This document shows positions 34,252-46,763 of a stretch of 64,000 nt of DNA, one piece after another. The stretch lies in contig CM040121.1 in the NCBI GenBank assembly GCA_022559845.1, positions 348,786,243 to 348,850,242 of the forward strand, written 5' to 3'. The notes under the pieces are model-generated. The model did no database searches. It was not told where the DNA came from and saw only the letters and a program-made list of their open reading frames with translations. Source of the DNA: Amorphophallus konjac (Eukaryota > Streptophyta > Magnoliopsida > Alismatales > Araceae). The number at the start of each line of letters is the position of its first letter. Position 1 is the first letter of the stretch. Made by a program: the position numbers and the translations under genes.

Positions 34252-37200
34252 TGTGACGACCCAGACTCCGGATACCGGGTAAACCCGATACCACTTGGAA
34301 TTTGTGAGGCCTCACAAGAGCGAAAAAGCTCCGAAGGGATAGAAAGGTGTGTGAGAGTACATTGAACTTCCAGATATAACAGTAAGCAATTAAATTTCAA
34401 TGATCAAGATTGATAAAGTAGCAGAAATAAAATTACTTTTTCAATTAACAAATTAAAACTAATAGAGTCCAGTCCAAAGGAAGACAAGTATAGTTCAACA
34501 GAAAGGGAAACGTACCCTTAAGTCAGGGGAAGCCCGACGCAGGCAACACTAGCAACAGAACTACCGCACAGCGGAACTCACAGCACGAGGAAGCACAGCT
34601 ACACTTGAAAAGTCAGGGGTGAGCCTCCTATCACTGGTTCAGTAGGGATCCCGTAGAACCCTACCGGAAACAACGCAAAAGCAGCAGTGCTACGCTAAAG
34701 CAAAGCAGTAACACAGTAGTGCTAAACTACAATAGTAAAGTAGGAAAAGTAGAAGTAAGAACAGCTAAAGGAAAGAGTAAAGCCATAACAAGGAAACACG
34801 GCAGCTGATCGAACCATGGCTCTCTAAACTACTCCAAACTACAACATAAACGCGTACCCTGATCTCATAAAGTCGAGCGTTACCGATCCATCGTCAAATC
34901 ATGAAACCCTATCATTAAAAACCTAAGTCTACCAAAATAGGCAAAAGCCTACCGAAGACCTACACAGTCAAAGGCACGAACATACACGAACTCGCCGTCG
35001 CGTACGCTACACAATACTAGACCTCGAGTGAAGCCACACACAGGCTACTCAGAAACTGGTCATGAAAACACAAGCCACAAGAGTCATGCGTCAAGTGACA
35101 GAAGCACCTCCTCACTAGAAGAATAGCCAGATGCGTCCATTGACGTCTTATACTACGCCTCAGGTATCTCGTACTTGCCCAAAACGGCGGTAACTGAGAC
35201 ACTCACAAAGAACCAAGTACAAGGAACAACAGTACCAAGTACAAGGTACAACAATACCTTAGTAACGAGTGACTATTCAAGGTCACGTCCGTCGGCGCTC
35301 GTCCAAACGCCCCTGACCACGTGTGCACACACAAGCTCAATGCCTTGAGCCAGACCTCTAGCTAGTTTCCCCCCTAGTACGACGCTACCACAAAGCAAGG
35401 GGGCCCACGGGAACAAGCCTAAAAACCGTATGTCGGGAGCTGCCCCACCACCATTCCTAGGTGGGCCGAGATACAGGAAAGTGTCGTTAGGCTACGACTA
35501 GTGGAGGCTCACTAGACATAGAGATTCTGAAACATTAGTGTTGAAGTACAGATAGGCTAAGCATGTACTGTCACACGTACTATGAAACACTAAGCAAAAG
35601 ACACAAGACAGAACACCAAATTGCCACCGGACTCAGGAGAGACAACTAGACATGCTGACACAACGATCCTTGAGTCTCACGACTCGGGGTCAAGATTGTC
35701 ATACAAAAGTGGTAACATGCCGCTAATATGCCTAATCCCTAAGCCAAAGTCACGGTAAAACACCGACAAATGAAACGGCACAGAATTACCGGATCCACAC
35801 ATCCGCATAACATGAATCACAGACACCTGAGGGATCACCAAGACCCTCAAAACTTATGGACATGCAAACCAAGGTAAGACAGTACCTCAAGGCGTCCAAA
35901 GTCATGTGTCGATCCGTACAGGATCACCGAGACATTCACGAGGTCACATGTCAACCACTGGATCACATCGGGTTGACAAGAAACCAATAATGACCCTGAA
36001 GTAATACGGAACACTACTCGATATAATGGCACTCCTGGCCACCCTACAACCTGGTCATAGCCCTCATAGGATATCCAAGACATCCATGGGACAACGGGCA
36101 AACCACTAGGTTAAGCCAAGACAATTGGAGGCCAAAACATCAAGAAAATAGAACTCCAGGAAGGAAACGGTCAAATGCCAGACTGCTAGGCAAACTAAGC
36201 GGTCAGCCAAAGGGGCGCTACCCTCACATAGAGAACACAGGCAAATGACGGTCACCAAAGGGCCGCACAAAGCCATAAATAGTCCAATAAGGGGCCATCA
36301 TCTGAGTGAAACGGTCGTGGGGATGACCGCTACACTCAGAGACCCGAACGAACAAAACTACAAAACATAAGGGGCATGCGGTCTATCGAAGGGCCGCATG
36401 ATGACTGTAGCGGTCATTCACATGGCCGCATAACCCAGTCAACCCCAAACTGACTTAACCAGTCAAACCAGCAAACGGTCTATCTCGAACCGTTTCACTG
36501 AGCCTAGCGGTCTCCCAAAGGGCCGCCAAGGACACCATGCGGTCGGAGCTAGACCGCTAGACCAAACTAACTTAAAACTATTAAACCGACATAAACGAAG
36601 CTTAGTGGTCATCTCACAGACCGCCACAGCTAGCCTAGCAGTCTATCGTACGACCGCTTAGCCAAACCGACATACCATACACAGCTTAGTGGTCCTCTAA
36701 TGGGCCGCAAGCCAACGAAAATGGTCTATCGCATGACCGCGAAGACCTGAATTGACTTAGAACCAACAAGGAACCAAAACGGTCACCCCAGGACCGCTTA
36801 AGAGATAAAAACAGTCACTGGTAAGACCGCCAAGGCGTTACGGTAGGAAAACTGTAGGAAGGGGCAAAATATGGCCTTTCCACGCCCCGTTCACCCTAAA
36901 ACGAAGGGGAAACAATCCTAATGGCGATATAAACCTTCCACAGTCCGGAAGGGATCCAAACCATGCTAAAAGAACAAGAAACGAGCGATTCCAAAGAATC
37001 GACCCAAAATGAGTCACGGTGATAGTCGGGCTCATACTGACTCCGATTCTCGACCAAATGCAATAAAACTGGCGGGAATGGATTCCCAACATGCCAGGGG
37101 TTCGAATGAAACTAACTAGATTGAAAACCATCGCCTGGAAAGTCGAGCTCGGCTCACAACCCTTGAAGCATGCTTTCACCCAAACGTGGTAAAACCCGCT

Positions 37201-37824
37201 CATACTCACACCGTTTGGCTCCAAATCGCGAGGGAATGCAGAAGAGAAGTAGAACATTTGTCCCCCTACCTCCACCGAAGTTGTCACGCGCCGAATCGAC
37301 AAAACCATGCCGAAAGCCATCATACGAACCCGAACACGCCGGCTTTGAATCCACCGAGGGATCTCGCCAACGCCACACTCCATCCTTCACACCAGCATGC
37401 TCCACGACAACTCCATGACGTTCCTACCTTGCCCACCTCGTCACGGTCGCGCGGCCTGTGGAGAGAGGAGAAGAGAGGAGAGAGAACGAGAGGGAGAGAT
37501 TGAACGGTAGTGAGGAGAGAGGAAGGAGAGAGAGAGGGTTAAAAGAAAAGGAAATTAGAAATTTCCTAATTTTCGTGAAATTCAATTTTTAGCCCAAAAA
37601 TTCAATAATTCAGAAAAATACGAAAAAATAGTCTAAACGATCCTCGGAAGGAGCATAACGCAATTGTAGCATCCTCGAGTCGATGAATTCAATAATAAAC
37701 TCTCCACTGGGTTCCATAACTTGTACGAGAGAAAAACCCGTGTGGATCGTATAATACAACTCAGGACCCACAAAAGCGATCCAAAAGCTCTCCGATCCAG
37801 ATCCGAAAGACCAAGGGCATTACA
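34252..37824 (-). repeat. 5' LTR of N5
   Basis: 3,573 bases, aligns with the 3' LTR throughout. Several inverted-repeat arms differ between the two copies by single substitutions, for example near 36595-36680. Confidence 0.92.
36165..36840. repeat. Array of GCGGTC/GACCGC inverted repeats in N5 5' LTR
   Basis: Counterpart of 30535-31195, with the same order of hairpins. It includes the TATCGAAG-loop hairpin near 36378 and the CGTACG-centred hairpin near 36640. Confidence 0.75.
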
Positions 37825-37829
37825 AAGTC

Positions 37830-39895
37830 GGTCCATAAGAGGCCATTTAGAGCAGAAGGGTCCCTGGGCCACAATCAAAAAGGAAACAGTCTCAATTGGG
37901 CCGCCCCATCCTGAAACGGTCATCTAAGGGCCGCTTGGAGGATAAAAGCGGTCCAATGGCAACCGCAACCAGTCTTGGCCCAGTAAGGCTAAAGCAATCG
38001 ACTTAATGGTCACCCATCCCGCCCGAGACATGGTGGGACCGAATCAGGGTCCATCCTACACCTCTCAGGTCGACTCTAGAGGCTATAGGTCAACTCCAAC
38101 GTGGCTAGGTCGATCCATATACAAGGAAGGTCGACTCACATGACCTGGCACTTGGCCAGTTAAAAATGGTCACGAAAAAGGCCGCTCAAAAGGTCAGGTG
38201 GTCACACCTAGGCCGCAAACTGACAGCAGCCGTCCCAGAAGGGCCGCAATCAACAGGACGGCCCCGATTTCGGGCTTGGGCAAAACACGCGATTCGATCG
38301 AGTCCAAAGGTTCAGGTTTTGAGGGTACAACCTGCCCGACGTCCTAGTGGGAATCCCAGGCTCGCGGGGGCTTACGAAGGTCTCATAATAGCGGTCCTAG
38401 TCCGATGGAAGGAATATCCAGCGGAGAGTCCCAGCTATTATAAGATTGATGGCTAAATAAAACATCAAAAAACATGAGGTATCGGTCAGCCAGTACCACT
38501 GGAGTGGCGTGACTGTAAGACCAATCTTAAAAGTTATCACATTATCAATTCAACATTGGAGTAAAATTTTCCCAATTGAATTATATGATGCGAATAAAGA
38601 GGAACAAGATATAATTGTGGATGGTTATAGTGAATTTAAACATTTTAGACATTGCATATGGTCCATTTATTAAGTGCATTTCTGCCCTACACATGATGTC
38701 TAGCATGAAGAATTCATAATTAATAAAGTAACCATTTAAATGTGCCATAAGGTAATGTGGTCTGTCGCGCAGCCGCTAGGGTTATGTGGTGGTCAGGGAC
38801 TAGCCGCATACACGACCATTGCGGTATATTGCGGGGCCGCTAGCATGTGATTAACTTCAAGTTTTCAAAAGGCAAAAGAGGTCTATCGTGGCGCCGCATA
38901 GATCAGAAGCGGTTCTAGTACGACTGCATAAAGCTCACTGCTTTGGTCTCCGGCGATCTCCAATAGACCTCGGTTGTAACCACAAATTCACGTAGTATAG
39001 TGAAACATAATTGGGAAAAATAGTATCAACACAAAGAGGAAAAAATTGTGCATGAGATAGCATGGATTAATTAATATTTTTCTTGCTAAAACCTAACATT
39101 TAGTGAGGATAAGACGAACTAACAAGAACGATGCCCTAAATTGACATGCTCCGACTAAAGACTGGAATTTGATCACTATACTTAATTAAAATTAGGGCTT
39201 TTAGTATCAAAATAAAGAGGGCTTGAAGATGAACATGCCGGTATAATCTGATTAGAATTTGGTCTGCTAGAACCTACCTTAATCGAAGAACAAAGGACGT
39301 CGAACCCTCGGAATCACACGAACTTCGTGCTCCACAACCTTGATGATTCCTCCCTCGAACGTGCTCCTCGTCGACCACCTCAGAAAATGGGGGTTCTAGG
39401 TCGAGCTAGGGTTAGTTTTATAGGAAACTATTGGATCTAGGGTCGATGATATGGCTGGATAGATTCCTCGAAGTCGATCGTGCGTGAAAGTCACGCTTGA
39501 CCGGGTCGCACCGGCTTCTTGCTCTAAATTGCGCTCCTAGGGTTAGGGTTATCACATACAAAGAGAGGGGAAATGATCTAGACATCAAGGCCATTTGATT
39601 GGGTCTGGTTTGGGGTCAAATGATCGAGATTTTGGTTCAAATTTAGCGATCTAAGGTTCGATCTATTTAAGCTCGATTTTAGCCCTAATTCCATCAATTT
39701 GGCTTGATTAAAATTTTATTTAGGGTTTGACCAAGAAGACAAATTGTCTAAACTTTAGTCCTCTACACGATTATGATTTTTCTAGATTTTTATAAATTAG
39801 TTGAAATTTCACCTAAAGGGATTTCAAATTTAATAATAGATAATTCTTAATTATTACCCCTTTCATATTAATTAATTATTTCTCAGGGTGTTACA
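37830..39895 (-). repeat. 3' LTR of N4, U3-side part
   Basis: On the minus strand starts TGTAACACCC at 39895, right after the polypurine tract. Together with 27458-28607 it gives an LTR of about 3.2 kb. Contains GGTC/GACC-type inverted repeats at 37830-38000, 38200-38450 and 38755-38945, including GGTCTATCG at 38880. I see no gene in it. Confidence 0.87.
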
Positions 39896-39908
39896 CCCTC
39901 CCCCACTT
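39896..39908 (-). promoter_or_regulatory. Polypurine tract of N4
   Basis: Minus-strand AAGTGGGGGAGGG, identical to N1 and N2, adjoining the LTR start. Confidence 0.9.
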
Positions 39909-39989
39909 AAAGGAATTTGGTCCTCCAAATTCACTGCACTTGTCAAAATGGGGAAAACTAAGGTTACTGACCTCAAAATAATTTAAGGT
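39909..39989 (-). pseudogene. N4 pol 3' end and untranslated tail
   Basis: The last few codons of N4 pol and its stop lie at the right edge beside N6, followed by an untranslated tail similar to N2 7018-7072. The rest of the gene resumes at 50747. Left target copy of N6: AAGGT at 39985-39989 against AGGGT at 50742-50746. Confidence 0.75.
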
Positions 39990-42063
39990 TGCTGGCCCGG
40001 TTAGGAGGCAATTGAGAGGGGGGTGAATTGATTGCCCACCCTTTCTCACAAATATTAAAAACAACCCACACAAGCCACAGATATGAGAATAAATCTAAGA
40101 CAGAGGCTTGATTAATACAACTGAAAATAGATCAAGCAAGCTCTCACAACTCCCCAGCGTACAGATGTACTCACTCGGACAACAATATTCGGATGGACAG
40201 TTGAGAACACTCACGCCTCACTATCTCACACTCGTATAGTGAGCGGAAAAATAGATATCAACCAACACCAACCAAGCAAACCACGGCACAGTATTTTTAG
40301 GTGGTTCGGATGCACAAAGTGCCATCCTACGTCCACCCTATCACCTGGAGAGGATTTCACTATCAACGCTGCACGACGGCAGCAACCACACACACGGGCT
40401 CGACGGCCCACACACGTGGGTTCTCGCACGATGACGAGACACCCTACACACACACTCGGAGCAAGCTCCGAAATAGTCAAGATATGAAAATAGAATGGAA
40501 AATACAAGCCCAGTTCAGAGAATAACAATCTATGCATAAAATGACTAAGAGAATGATTAACAAGATGGATCTTCCCCTAATCTTTCAACCAAAACGAAGA
40601 TGAATGAAGGGTGCTTGAGATTGAAGACACAGGAGAGAGAAGAATGGCCCCCTTTGTCGAAAATCGCCCAAGCCAGGAGATGGAGGAGAGCAGGGACGCC
40701 TTCTTTCTAGCTTCAAGGTTGGGGTCGAGTGAAGCAAGCTTGGCCGCAGGGTTCTTTCTCCAAGAGCAGCACCGTTCCTCTCCTTCTTCCTGCAAGAATA
40801 AGATGAATACGTAAGAAGCTCAAGAGATGATTTCCGATCGAATGAAGGGCTGCACTATATACAAGAGGATTTGATCCCCCAAATGACATAAAAGCCCACT
40901 CCAAACCCTATTAAAACAACATACAAGACATAAGGGACGCCCTAAGGTCATTATGGTCATCAACCATGCCAAATGGATCCAAGCCCAATGGGTTCGAAGG
41001 AGATCCAGAAAACCCGCAAGAACGTTCAGAAAAAGTGTCGACCCATGGGGTCGACTCTTTTTCCTGAAAGTTATGGCAGAACATTTATATAAGCAAAACC
41101 GAGTCACGAGTGTCGACCCCATACCCATGGGGTCGACACTTCTTACGAAGTGTTCTGGCCTGTGAAAAAGAACATAACATTCGTGATGAAAAGTGTCGAC
41201 TCACGAGGTCGACACTTTTTCACGAACATTCTATTTTCATAGAATTGAACATACTTACCTGAAAGTGTCAACCTTTAGGGTCGACACTTTTTCACGAGAG
41301 TTCCACCTTAGCAAAATAGTAGAATCCTGGTGAAAGTGTCGACCCCGTAGGTCGACACTTTCTGCCAACGTCCTATATTTCAACGCAAGGCAGAGACTCC
41401 TCAAATAAGTGTCGACCCCTGAGGTCAACACTTTTACTGACAGCAGCAAAACTTTAGTAAATGCAATTGAAACCTCCATAAATCATAAACATGTATCACA
41501 ATCGTTCAAAGGAGTTTATACAACTCAGGTTTACATGATTAAGCATGAATTTCACCCAGATCTTTCCATTCACACTAAGATCCAAAAAGGTCATGTGTTG
41601 ATACCTTAGCCTTGAGGGTTGGAATTAAAAAATTTCACAATTAACCTACATTCAATTTTCCAGTCAACTCATCATCTCAATATATCAACTGAAACTTTCT
41701 CAATCATCACATAGTAAATTCCACATTCAAAGCATCCATTCATTTTTGACAGTTCAAATGACTTTTTCACACATGTGGCTTCATTCACTAGACATATGTC
41801 CAGTGTTTGAGTTCGATCAACAATTGCTCACTCAACATTCAACAAACAATTGAGTTGATTCAAATCAACCTATATCAAACTTGAAGATCAACATTGAACA
41901 TTAAGCCAATTCCACATTTCATCATTCAACACACAAGTTGATCAATAAACCAAATTTTCATTTAAACCCATCATTCATCAAATCTGTATTCATGCAAATT
42001 CATTGAACCCGAAATCATGACATATCATTCAGAATCTTCGTCAAAACAGTCCGGGGCACAACA
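39990..42063 (-). repeat. 3' LTR of N6
   Basis: Aligns with 48677-50741 throughout. Six palindromes lie at 41034-41435. One palindrome loop is six bases longer here than in the other LTR (41109-41141 against about 49795-49821). Confidence 0.93.
41034..41435. repeat. Six regularly spaced GTGTCGAC palindromes in N6 3' LTR
   Basis: Inverted repeats with arms AGTGTCGAC / GTCGACACT begin near 41034, 41109, 41190, 41262, 41332 and 41407, a period of about 70-80 bases. Loops are short and vary. Spacers share weak motifs (TTCACGA, TTCTGCC), suggesting an old tandem repeat in which the palindrome was kept. Single mutations in some arms (for example GTGTCAACC near 41266). Confidence 0.88.
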
Positions 42064-42078
42064 ATCTCCCCCTTTTTG
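42064..42078 (-). promoter_or_regulatory. Polypurine tract of N6
   Basis: Minus-strand CAAAAAGGGGGAGAT, directly before the LTR start TGTTGTGCC. A second copy, CAAAAAGGGGGAGA, lies at 42309-42322. Confidence 0.9.
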
Positions 42079-43679
42079 ATGAAGAGAAAACCATTTATAG
42101 AACTATGATATTTGCATGAAGGATGACAAAACAACCATTTTCTCATGCACGCCAGATGCATGACTTTCAATCAGGAATTCATAACTTGCTGGATCAACAT
42201 GTAAAGATCCTTTTTGCCAAAAACATAATCTCACCCTTTTTGCCAAAAACATAATCAATCAAAAACAAAGCAAGTCATGAATTTTCATTCAATCCAATGC
42301 AAATTATTTCTCCCCCTTTTTGTCAGAGTCAAATAGGGGATTATTAACGCTGAAAAGGATGAAAGTTAAGCCTCAATTTGCACAATTAACTAAATGAGAT
42401 GCATTTGAAATGCAAGAATGAAGCAGTCAAGCACATATGCACTCATCAGTGTATAGTATAGCAAGCAAGTTCTCTATGAATAGGATAGGAAAAATGCGAT
42501 AGACCGAGAACATGAATTTCATGTGCAATAGTAAAAGGGTAGTGCTTACAAGAAGTGGTATTACAAGACTCATGAAATATGACTGATTCAAGGTGTACAT
42601 CCATACAATCACTCCTTAGGTAAATATGTGAAGTATGAGCAATGAAATCTTGATAGCATGGATTTTCAGATTTTCTAAAGAACACAAATAGGAACTTTTC
42701 TTCCCTACACTTTCATACAACGTGCTCGACTTTTGGTAGCTACGCACAACCCCAAGATTATTTTACATTTTTGATGACATGATGACTAACCTTTTGACAC
42801 GAGTCATGCCCTTTGTTTTAGGGGCACTTCCCGGTTACTCGGCATCGTCACTTATGATTATGTGGATATGACACTTTTCAATGCGAGTCTCCTTTTTCTC
42901 AGGGGGGATTCCCGATTTACTTCATGTCAAATCACACTTATTGACTATTTTTGACGGGGCAGACAGCTTTTTCCTCACAAGTCACGTGATTTCCATGTAG
43001 GGGTTCCAAAGTCCTAAAGTGTGTTAAGTGGAATAAGTAAATCCTTATTAGTTAGATTCATTAACTCACATGTGCAAATTGTGTAAGAGATTGCGTAGAA
43101 TGTAAGAGATGAATTAGCCTGTTCATGGTGATGTCTCCCCCTAAGTGTATGCACCGTTATAGCAAAAACCTCCCCCTTAATATGTGCCATGTTAAAACAT
43201 GTCCTAGTCAAGGCATTTTATTCAGCAAGGGCGTAAGGTCGTAGAAGATTTCAACTGAAAGGTGTGTAGTATATATACACTCAAGTATTTCAAAATGATA
43301 TTTTCAAGCAATTTGATTATCGGTACGTGACGGAGTACTTAGGTCCGAAGACCACACTCACACATGATAAAAGCTTCCAGGTGGACATGATCCACCTTTC
43401 CACTAACACTATTTGATATACCGATAAATAATGGCATTCATGCACACATTGATGAAGTATATGCATCTATGTACATGCGGATGCAAAAGGATAAAATCAT
43501 GTATAGTAACCAGATGATTATTCAGTGCGTTATGCACAAGAGGCAAAGTTTGAAGAGTTAGGAGAATGAAAACGTTTATGTGCAAAGCAAAAGGCAATAT
43601 GAACAGTTTCTTTATGAAAAAGATGACAAGAGTGTATGTACAATTTAGCTCAAAATATCTAAGTGTCCAGTCTGCACAC
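42079..43679 (-). other. Non-coding region between N6 pol and 3' LTR
   Basis: About 1.6 kb without a credible ORF, including no envelope-like ORF. Holds a second polypurine tract (42309-42322), a roughly 25-base tandem duplication at 42208-42256 (CTTTTTGCCAAAAAC units), further AGGGGGAGA/AGGGGGAGG motifs near 43134 and 43168, and two diverged copies of a GGGGCACTTCCCGGT-like motif at about 42820 and 42905. Confidence 0.7.
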
Positions 43680-45035
43680 TCATAATTCTCTTCTTAGAAA
43701 ACAAAATTGTTCAGAATTCACAGGTTTTGTAAATATATCAGCAAGTTGGTGTTTTATATCGACAAAAACAAGTTTAAAATCACCTTTATTGATATGATCT
43801 CTTATAAAGTGGTGTCTAACTTCTATGTGCTTAGTGCGAGAATGTTGGACAGGATTCTTGGACAAGTTTATTGCAGAAGTGTTATCACACATTATGGGAG
43901 TTTTCTTTAAAGAAAAATCAAAATCTAGCAACTGATGTTGGATCCAAAGCACTTGAGCCACAGAACTACCGGCAGCCACATACTCGGCTTCGACAGTTGA
44001 TAAAGCCACACAATGTTGTTTCTTTGAGACCCATAAAACCATGTAGCCCCCAAGAAACTGACAGTGACTGCTTGTGCTTTTTTGATCCATTTTTCAACCA
44101 GCATAATCAGAGTCAGTGAAAGCATGTAAATCAAATGAATTATTCCTTGGATACCACAAACCAAGGTCAAGAGTTCCATTCAAATACCTGAAGATCCTTT
44201 TCACGGCCGCTAAATGAGAGTCCCTAGGATAAGATTGGAATCTTGCACAGAGACAAACACTGAAGTGTATATCAAGCCTACTAGCAGTCAAATAAAGCAA
44301 GGATCCTATCATACCCCTAAAGAGTTTTTGATCAATTTTGTTACCTTTTTCTTCTTCCATTTTCTGTGAGGTGGACATCGGTGTAGCAAAGGGCTTGGCA
44401 GTCTCGAGTTGAAATTTCTTGACAATTTCTTGTGTGTACTTCTTCTGGTTGATAAAGATGTCGTCGTCCATTTGTTTTATTTGTAATCCCAAGAAGAAGT
44501 TGAGCTCTCCCATCAAGCTCATCTCAAACTCCCCCTACATTAGTTGGGTAAATTCATCATTCATTTTTGAATTGGAGGCTCCAAATATTATATCGTCTAC
44601 ATAAACTAGAACAATTAATGAATGATCATCACAAGTTTTTGTAAACAATGTTTGATCTATGTTACCTCGTTTGAAGCCGTTTTCAATAAGAAATGAACTT
44701 AATCTATCATACCATGCCCGGGGAGCCTGTTTCAAACCGTATAGTGCCTTGTCCAATTTGAATACGTGGTCCAGAAATCTTTCATCTTCAAAGCCCCGTG
44801 GTTGCTCCACGTACACTTCTTCCTTGGTCACTCCATTGAGGAAGGCACTCTTCACGTCCATTTGAAACAGTTTCATGTTCCTGTGACAAGCATAAGCAAG
44901 TAAAATTCTAACTGCTTCCAATCTAGCCACAGGTGCAAATGATTCATCAAAATCAATGCCAATTTTTTTAGAGTAGCCCTTGGCTACTAATCTTGCCTTA
45001 TTCCTCACAACCACCCCATCTTCACTAAGTTTGTT
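43680..45035 (-). pseudogene. N6 reverse transcriptase and RNase H (broken)
   Basis: Copia RT begins near 45014 ([24 protein letters not shown]) and has the Y-V-D-D catalytic motif near 44600 ([15 protein letters not shown]). RNase H follows with DSDYAG near 44100 and STVEAEYVAA near 44015, ending ADIFTKPV. Stops interrupt at 44535-44537 (TAG) and 44094 (TGA). The frame is otherwise continuous to 43680. A stop just before 45014 separates this part from integrase. Confidence 0.9.
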
Positions 45036-46763
45036 TCAAAAAACCCACTTAGTTCCAATGATAGGATGGTCATCAGGCCGGGGCACGAGGAACCACACCC
45101 GATTCCTTTTGAATTGGTGTAGCTCTTCTTGCTTGGCGAGAACCCAAGAATTATCATTTAAAGTATCATCTAATGATTTAGGCTCAATGTTGGAAAGTAA
45201 AGCTAGATTATCGTGAATTTCTACTTCCCTCATTGAAGCCCGAGTTCGAATTCCTTCATTCACACCGCCGATCACGTTCTCCAATGGATGGTCCCTGTGC
45301 GTGGTCCATTGGTGTGGAAGGTTTGGATGTTGTTCTTGATCCGCTTCTTCTTCTTGTTGTTCTTTTTCTTCTTCTTGATTTGCTGCCTCCCCTTGTTTGC
45401 TTGACTCTCCCTTTTCAACTTCGCCCTCACCTGTAATAAGAAAATGATCATCATTCGATTTCCTCATTGTGAATTCATCAACAACTACATGTGGACTTTC
45501 CTCGACAACAAGTGTTCTAGTGTTATACACACGGTAAGCTCTAGATGTTAGAGCATACCCGAGGAAGATCCCTTTATCACTTTTTGCTTCAAATTTTTCT
45601 AGATTGTCTTTTTCATTGTTCAAAATGTAACAAATTGAACTAAATGGTTTGAAATGAGATATGTTGGGTTTCTTACCTTTGTAAAGCTCGTATGGAGTTT
45701 TCTTAAGGATTGGCCTTACCATTGCTCTATTTGTGATGTAGCAAGCGATGTTCACCGCCTCTGCCCATAAGTACCGTGGAAGACAATTCTCGGCAAGCAT
45801 GGTACGCGCCATCTCCAGGAGCGTCATGTTTTTCCTTTCGACCACGCCATTTTGTTGAGGGGTTCTTGGTGAGGAGAACTGATGCTCGTATCCCTGCTTC
45901 CTGCAGAAAGCATCAAACTCATGATTTTCAAATTCCTTTCCGTGGTCACTTTGAATTTTCTGAATTGAATATCCTTTGTCATTCTGGACTTTTGTGCAAA
46001 AACCAATAAACTCATTGCAAGCATCACTTTTGTTAGCAAGATATAAAACCCATGCATATCGCGAGAAATCATCGACAATCACAAAGCCATAAAGCTTCCC
46101 CCCAAGACTACGAGTCCTGGTGGGACCAAATAGATCCAAATGCAATAGTTGAAGGGGTTTTTCTGTAGACACAATGTTTTTACATTTAAAGGATGTGGTG
46201 GTTTGTTTTCTTTTATTACATGCTTCATAAATCTTAGAACTTTCAAAACTCAATTTAGGAAGACCTCTGACTAAATCATGACGGTTCAACTTCCTAATTA
46301 CATTAAAGTTGGCATGCCCAAGATGGCGATGCCACAACCAAACATCTTCACTTCTATTAGCAACTAAACACAGTTTCTTAGGTGCAAGCTCATCAAAATC
46401 GACTTGATAGGTGTTGTTATATCTTACACCTATGAACTTAACCTTTTGTGTATTAGCATCAATGGTTGTGCAGTGTGAAGATTCAAAAATCACTTTGTGA
46501 CCCTTGTCACAGAGTTGACTTACACTGAATAAATTATGATGAAGACCTCTAACTAGTGAAACATCTTCAATGCAATGGTTAGGGTCCTTACCAATTCTCC
46601 CAATTCCTATGATCTTACCCTTGTCCTGTCCTCCGAAAATTACCGTTCCGCCATTCTTCTCAACAAGGTCTGCAAAGAAGAGTTTATTTCCAGTCATGTG
46701 TCTGGAGCATCCGCTATCCAGGTACCATTTGTTGTCTCCCGCCTTCATGCAGACCAGCACCAA
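45036..46763 (-). pseudogene. N6 protease (end) and integrase
   Basis: 575 open codons. The copia protease D-S-G motif is at the start (WYLDSGCSRHMTG), followed by the GAG-pre-integrase zinc-binding segment (LWHRHLGHANF). The integrase catalytic residues are all present: Asp in LHLDLFGP, Asp in IQSDHGKEF and Glu in NGVVERKN. A Glu/Gln-rich linker (near 45330-45420) precedes the start of RT. A TGA ends this segment at 45036; a TAA just upstream of 46763 separates it from gag. Integrase itself is uninterrupted, unlike the rest of the element. Confidence 0.9.

Larger units (their letters stand above)
28608..37824 (-). mobile_element. N5: LARD-like non-autonomous LTR element with no coding capacity
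   Basis: LTRs of 3,575 and 3,573 bases around a 2,069-base internal region. On the minus strand the LTR starts TGTAATGCCC and ends GGTCGTCACA or GGTCATCACA. Primer site and polypurine tract are present, so the element can be reverse-transcribed. No gag, protease, RT or integrase motif was found in the internal region. Long LTRs plus a non-coding core fit large retrotransposon derivatives (LARDs). LTR ends and inverted repeats resemble Tekay elements, which may supply the enzymes (inference). Confidence 0.88.

Noticed and set aside
33837..34400. 187-codon minus-strand frame in N5
   Set aside because: Crosses the LTR and primer site, has no known motif, and the low number of stops follows from base composition.
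38160..38460. 97-codon + strand frame between N5 and N6, a possible host exon
   Set aside because: It lies inside the N4 LTR, contains the LTR inverted repeats and has no protein similarity I recognise.
41034..41435. Regular repeats resembling a CRISPR array
   Set aside because: Plant LTR context, repeats are degenerate palindromes, spacers are related to one another, and both LTRs carry the same set.
42079..43679. Possible envelope-like ORF between N6 pol and its 3' LTR
   Set aside because: Only short frames, no signal peptide or membrane segment pattern that could be trusted.
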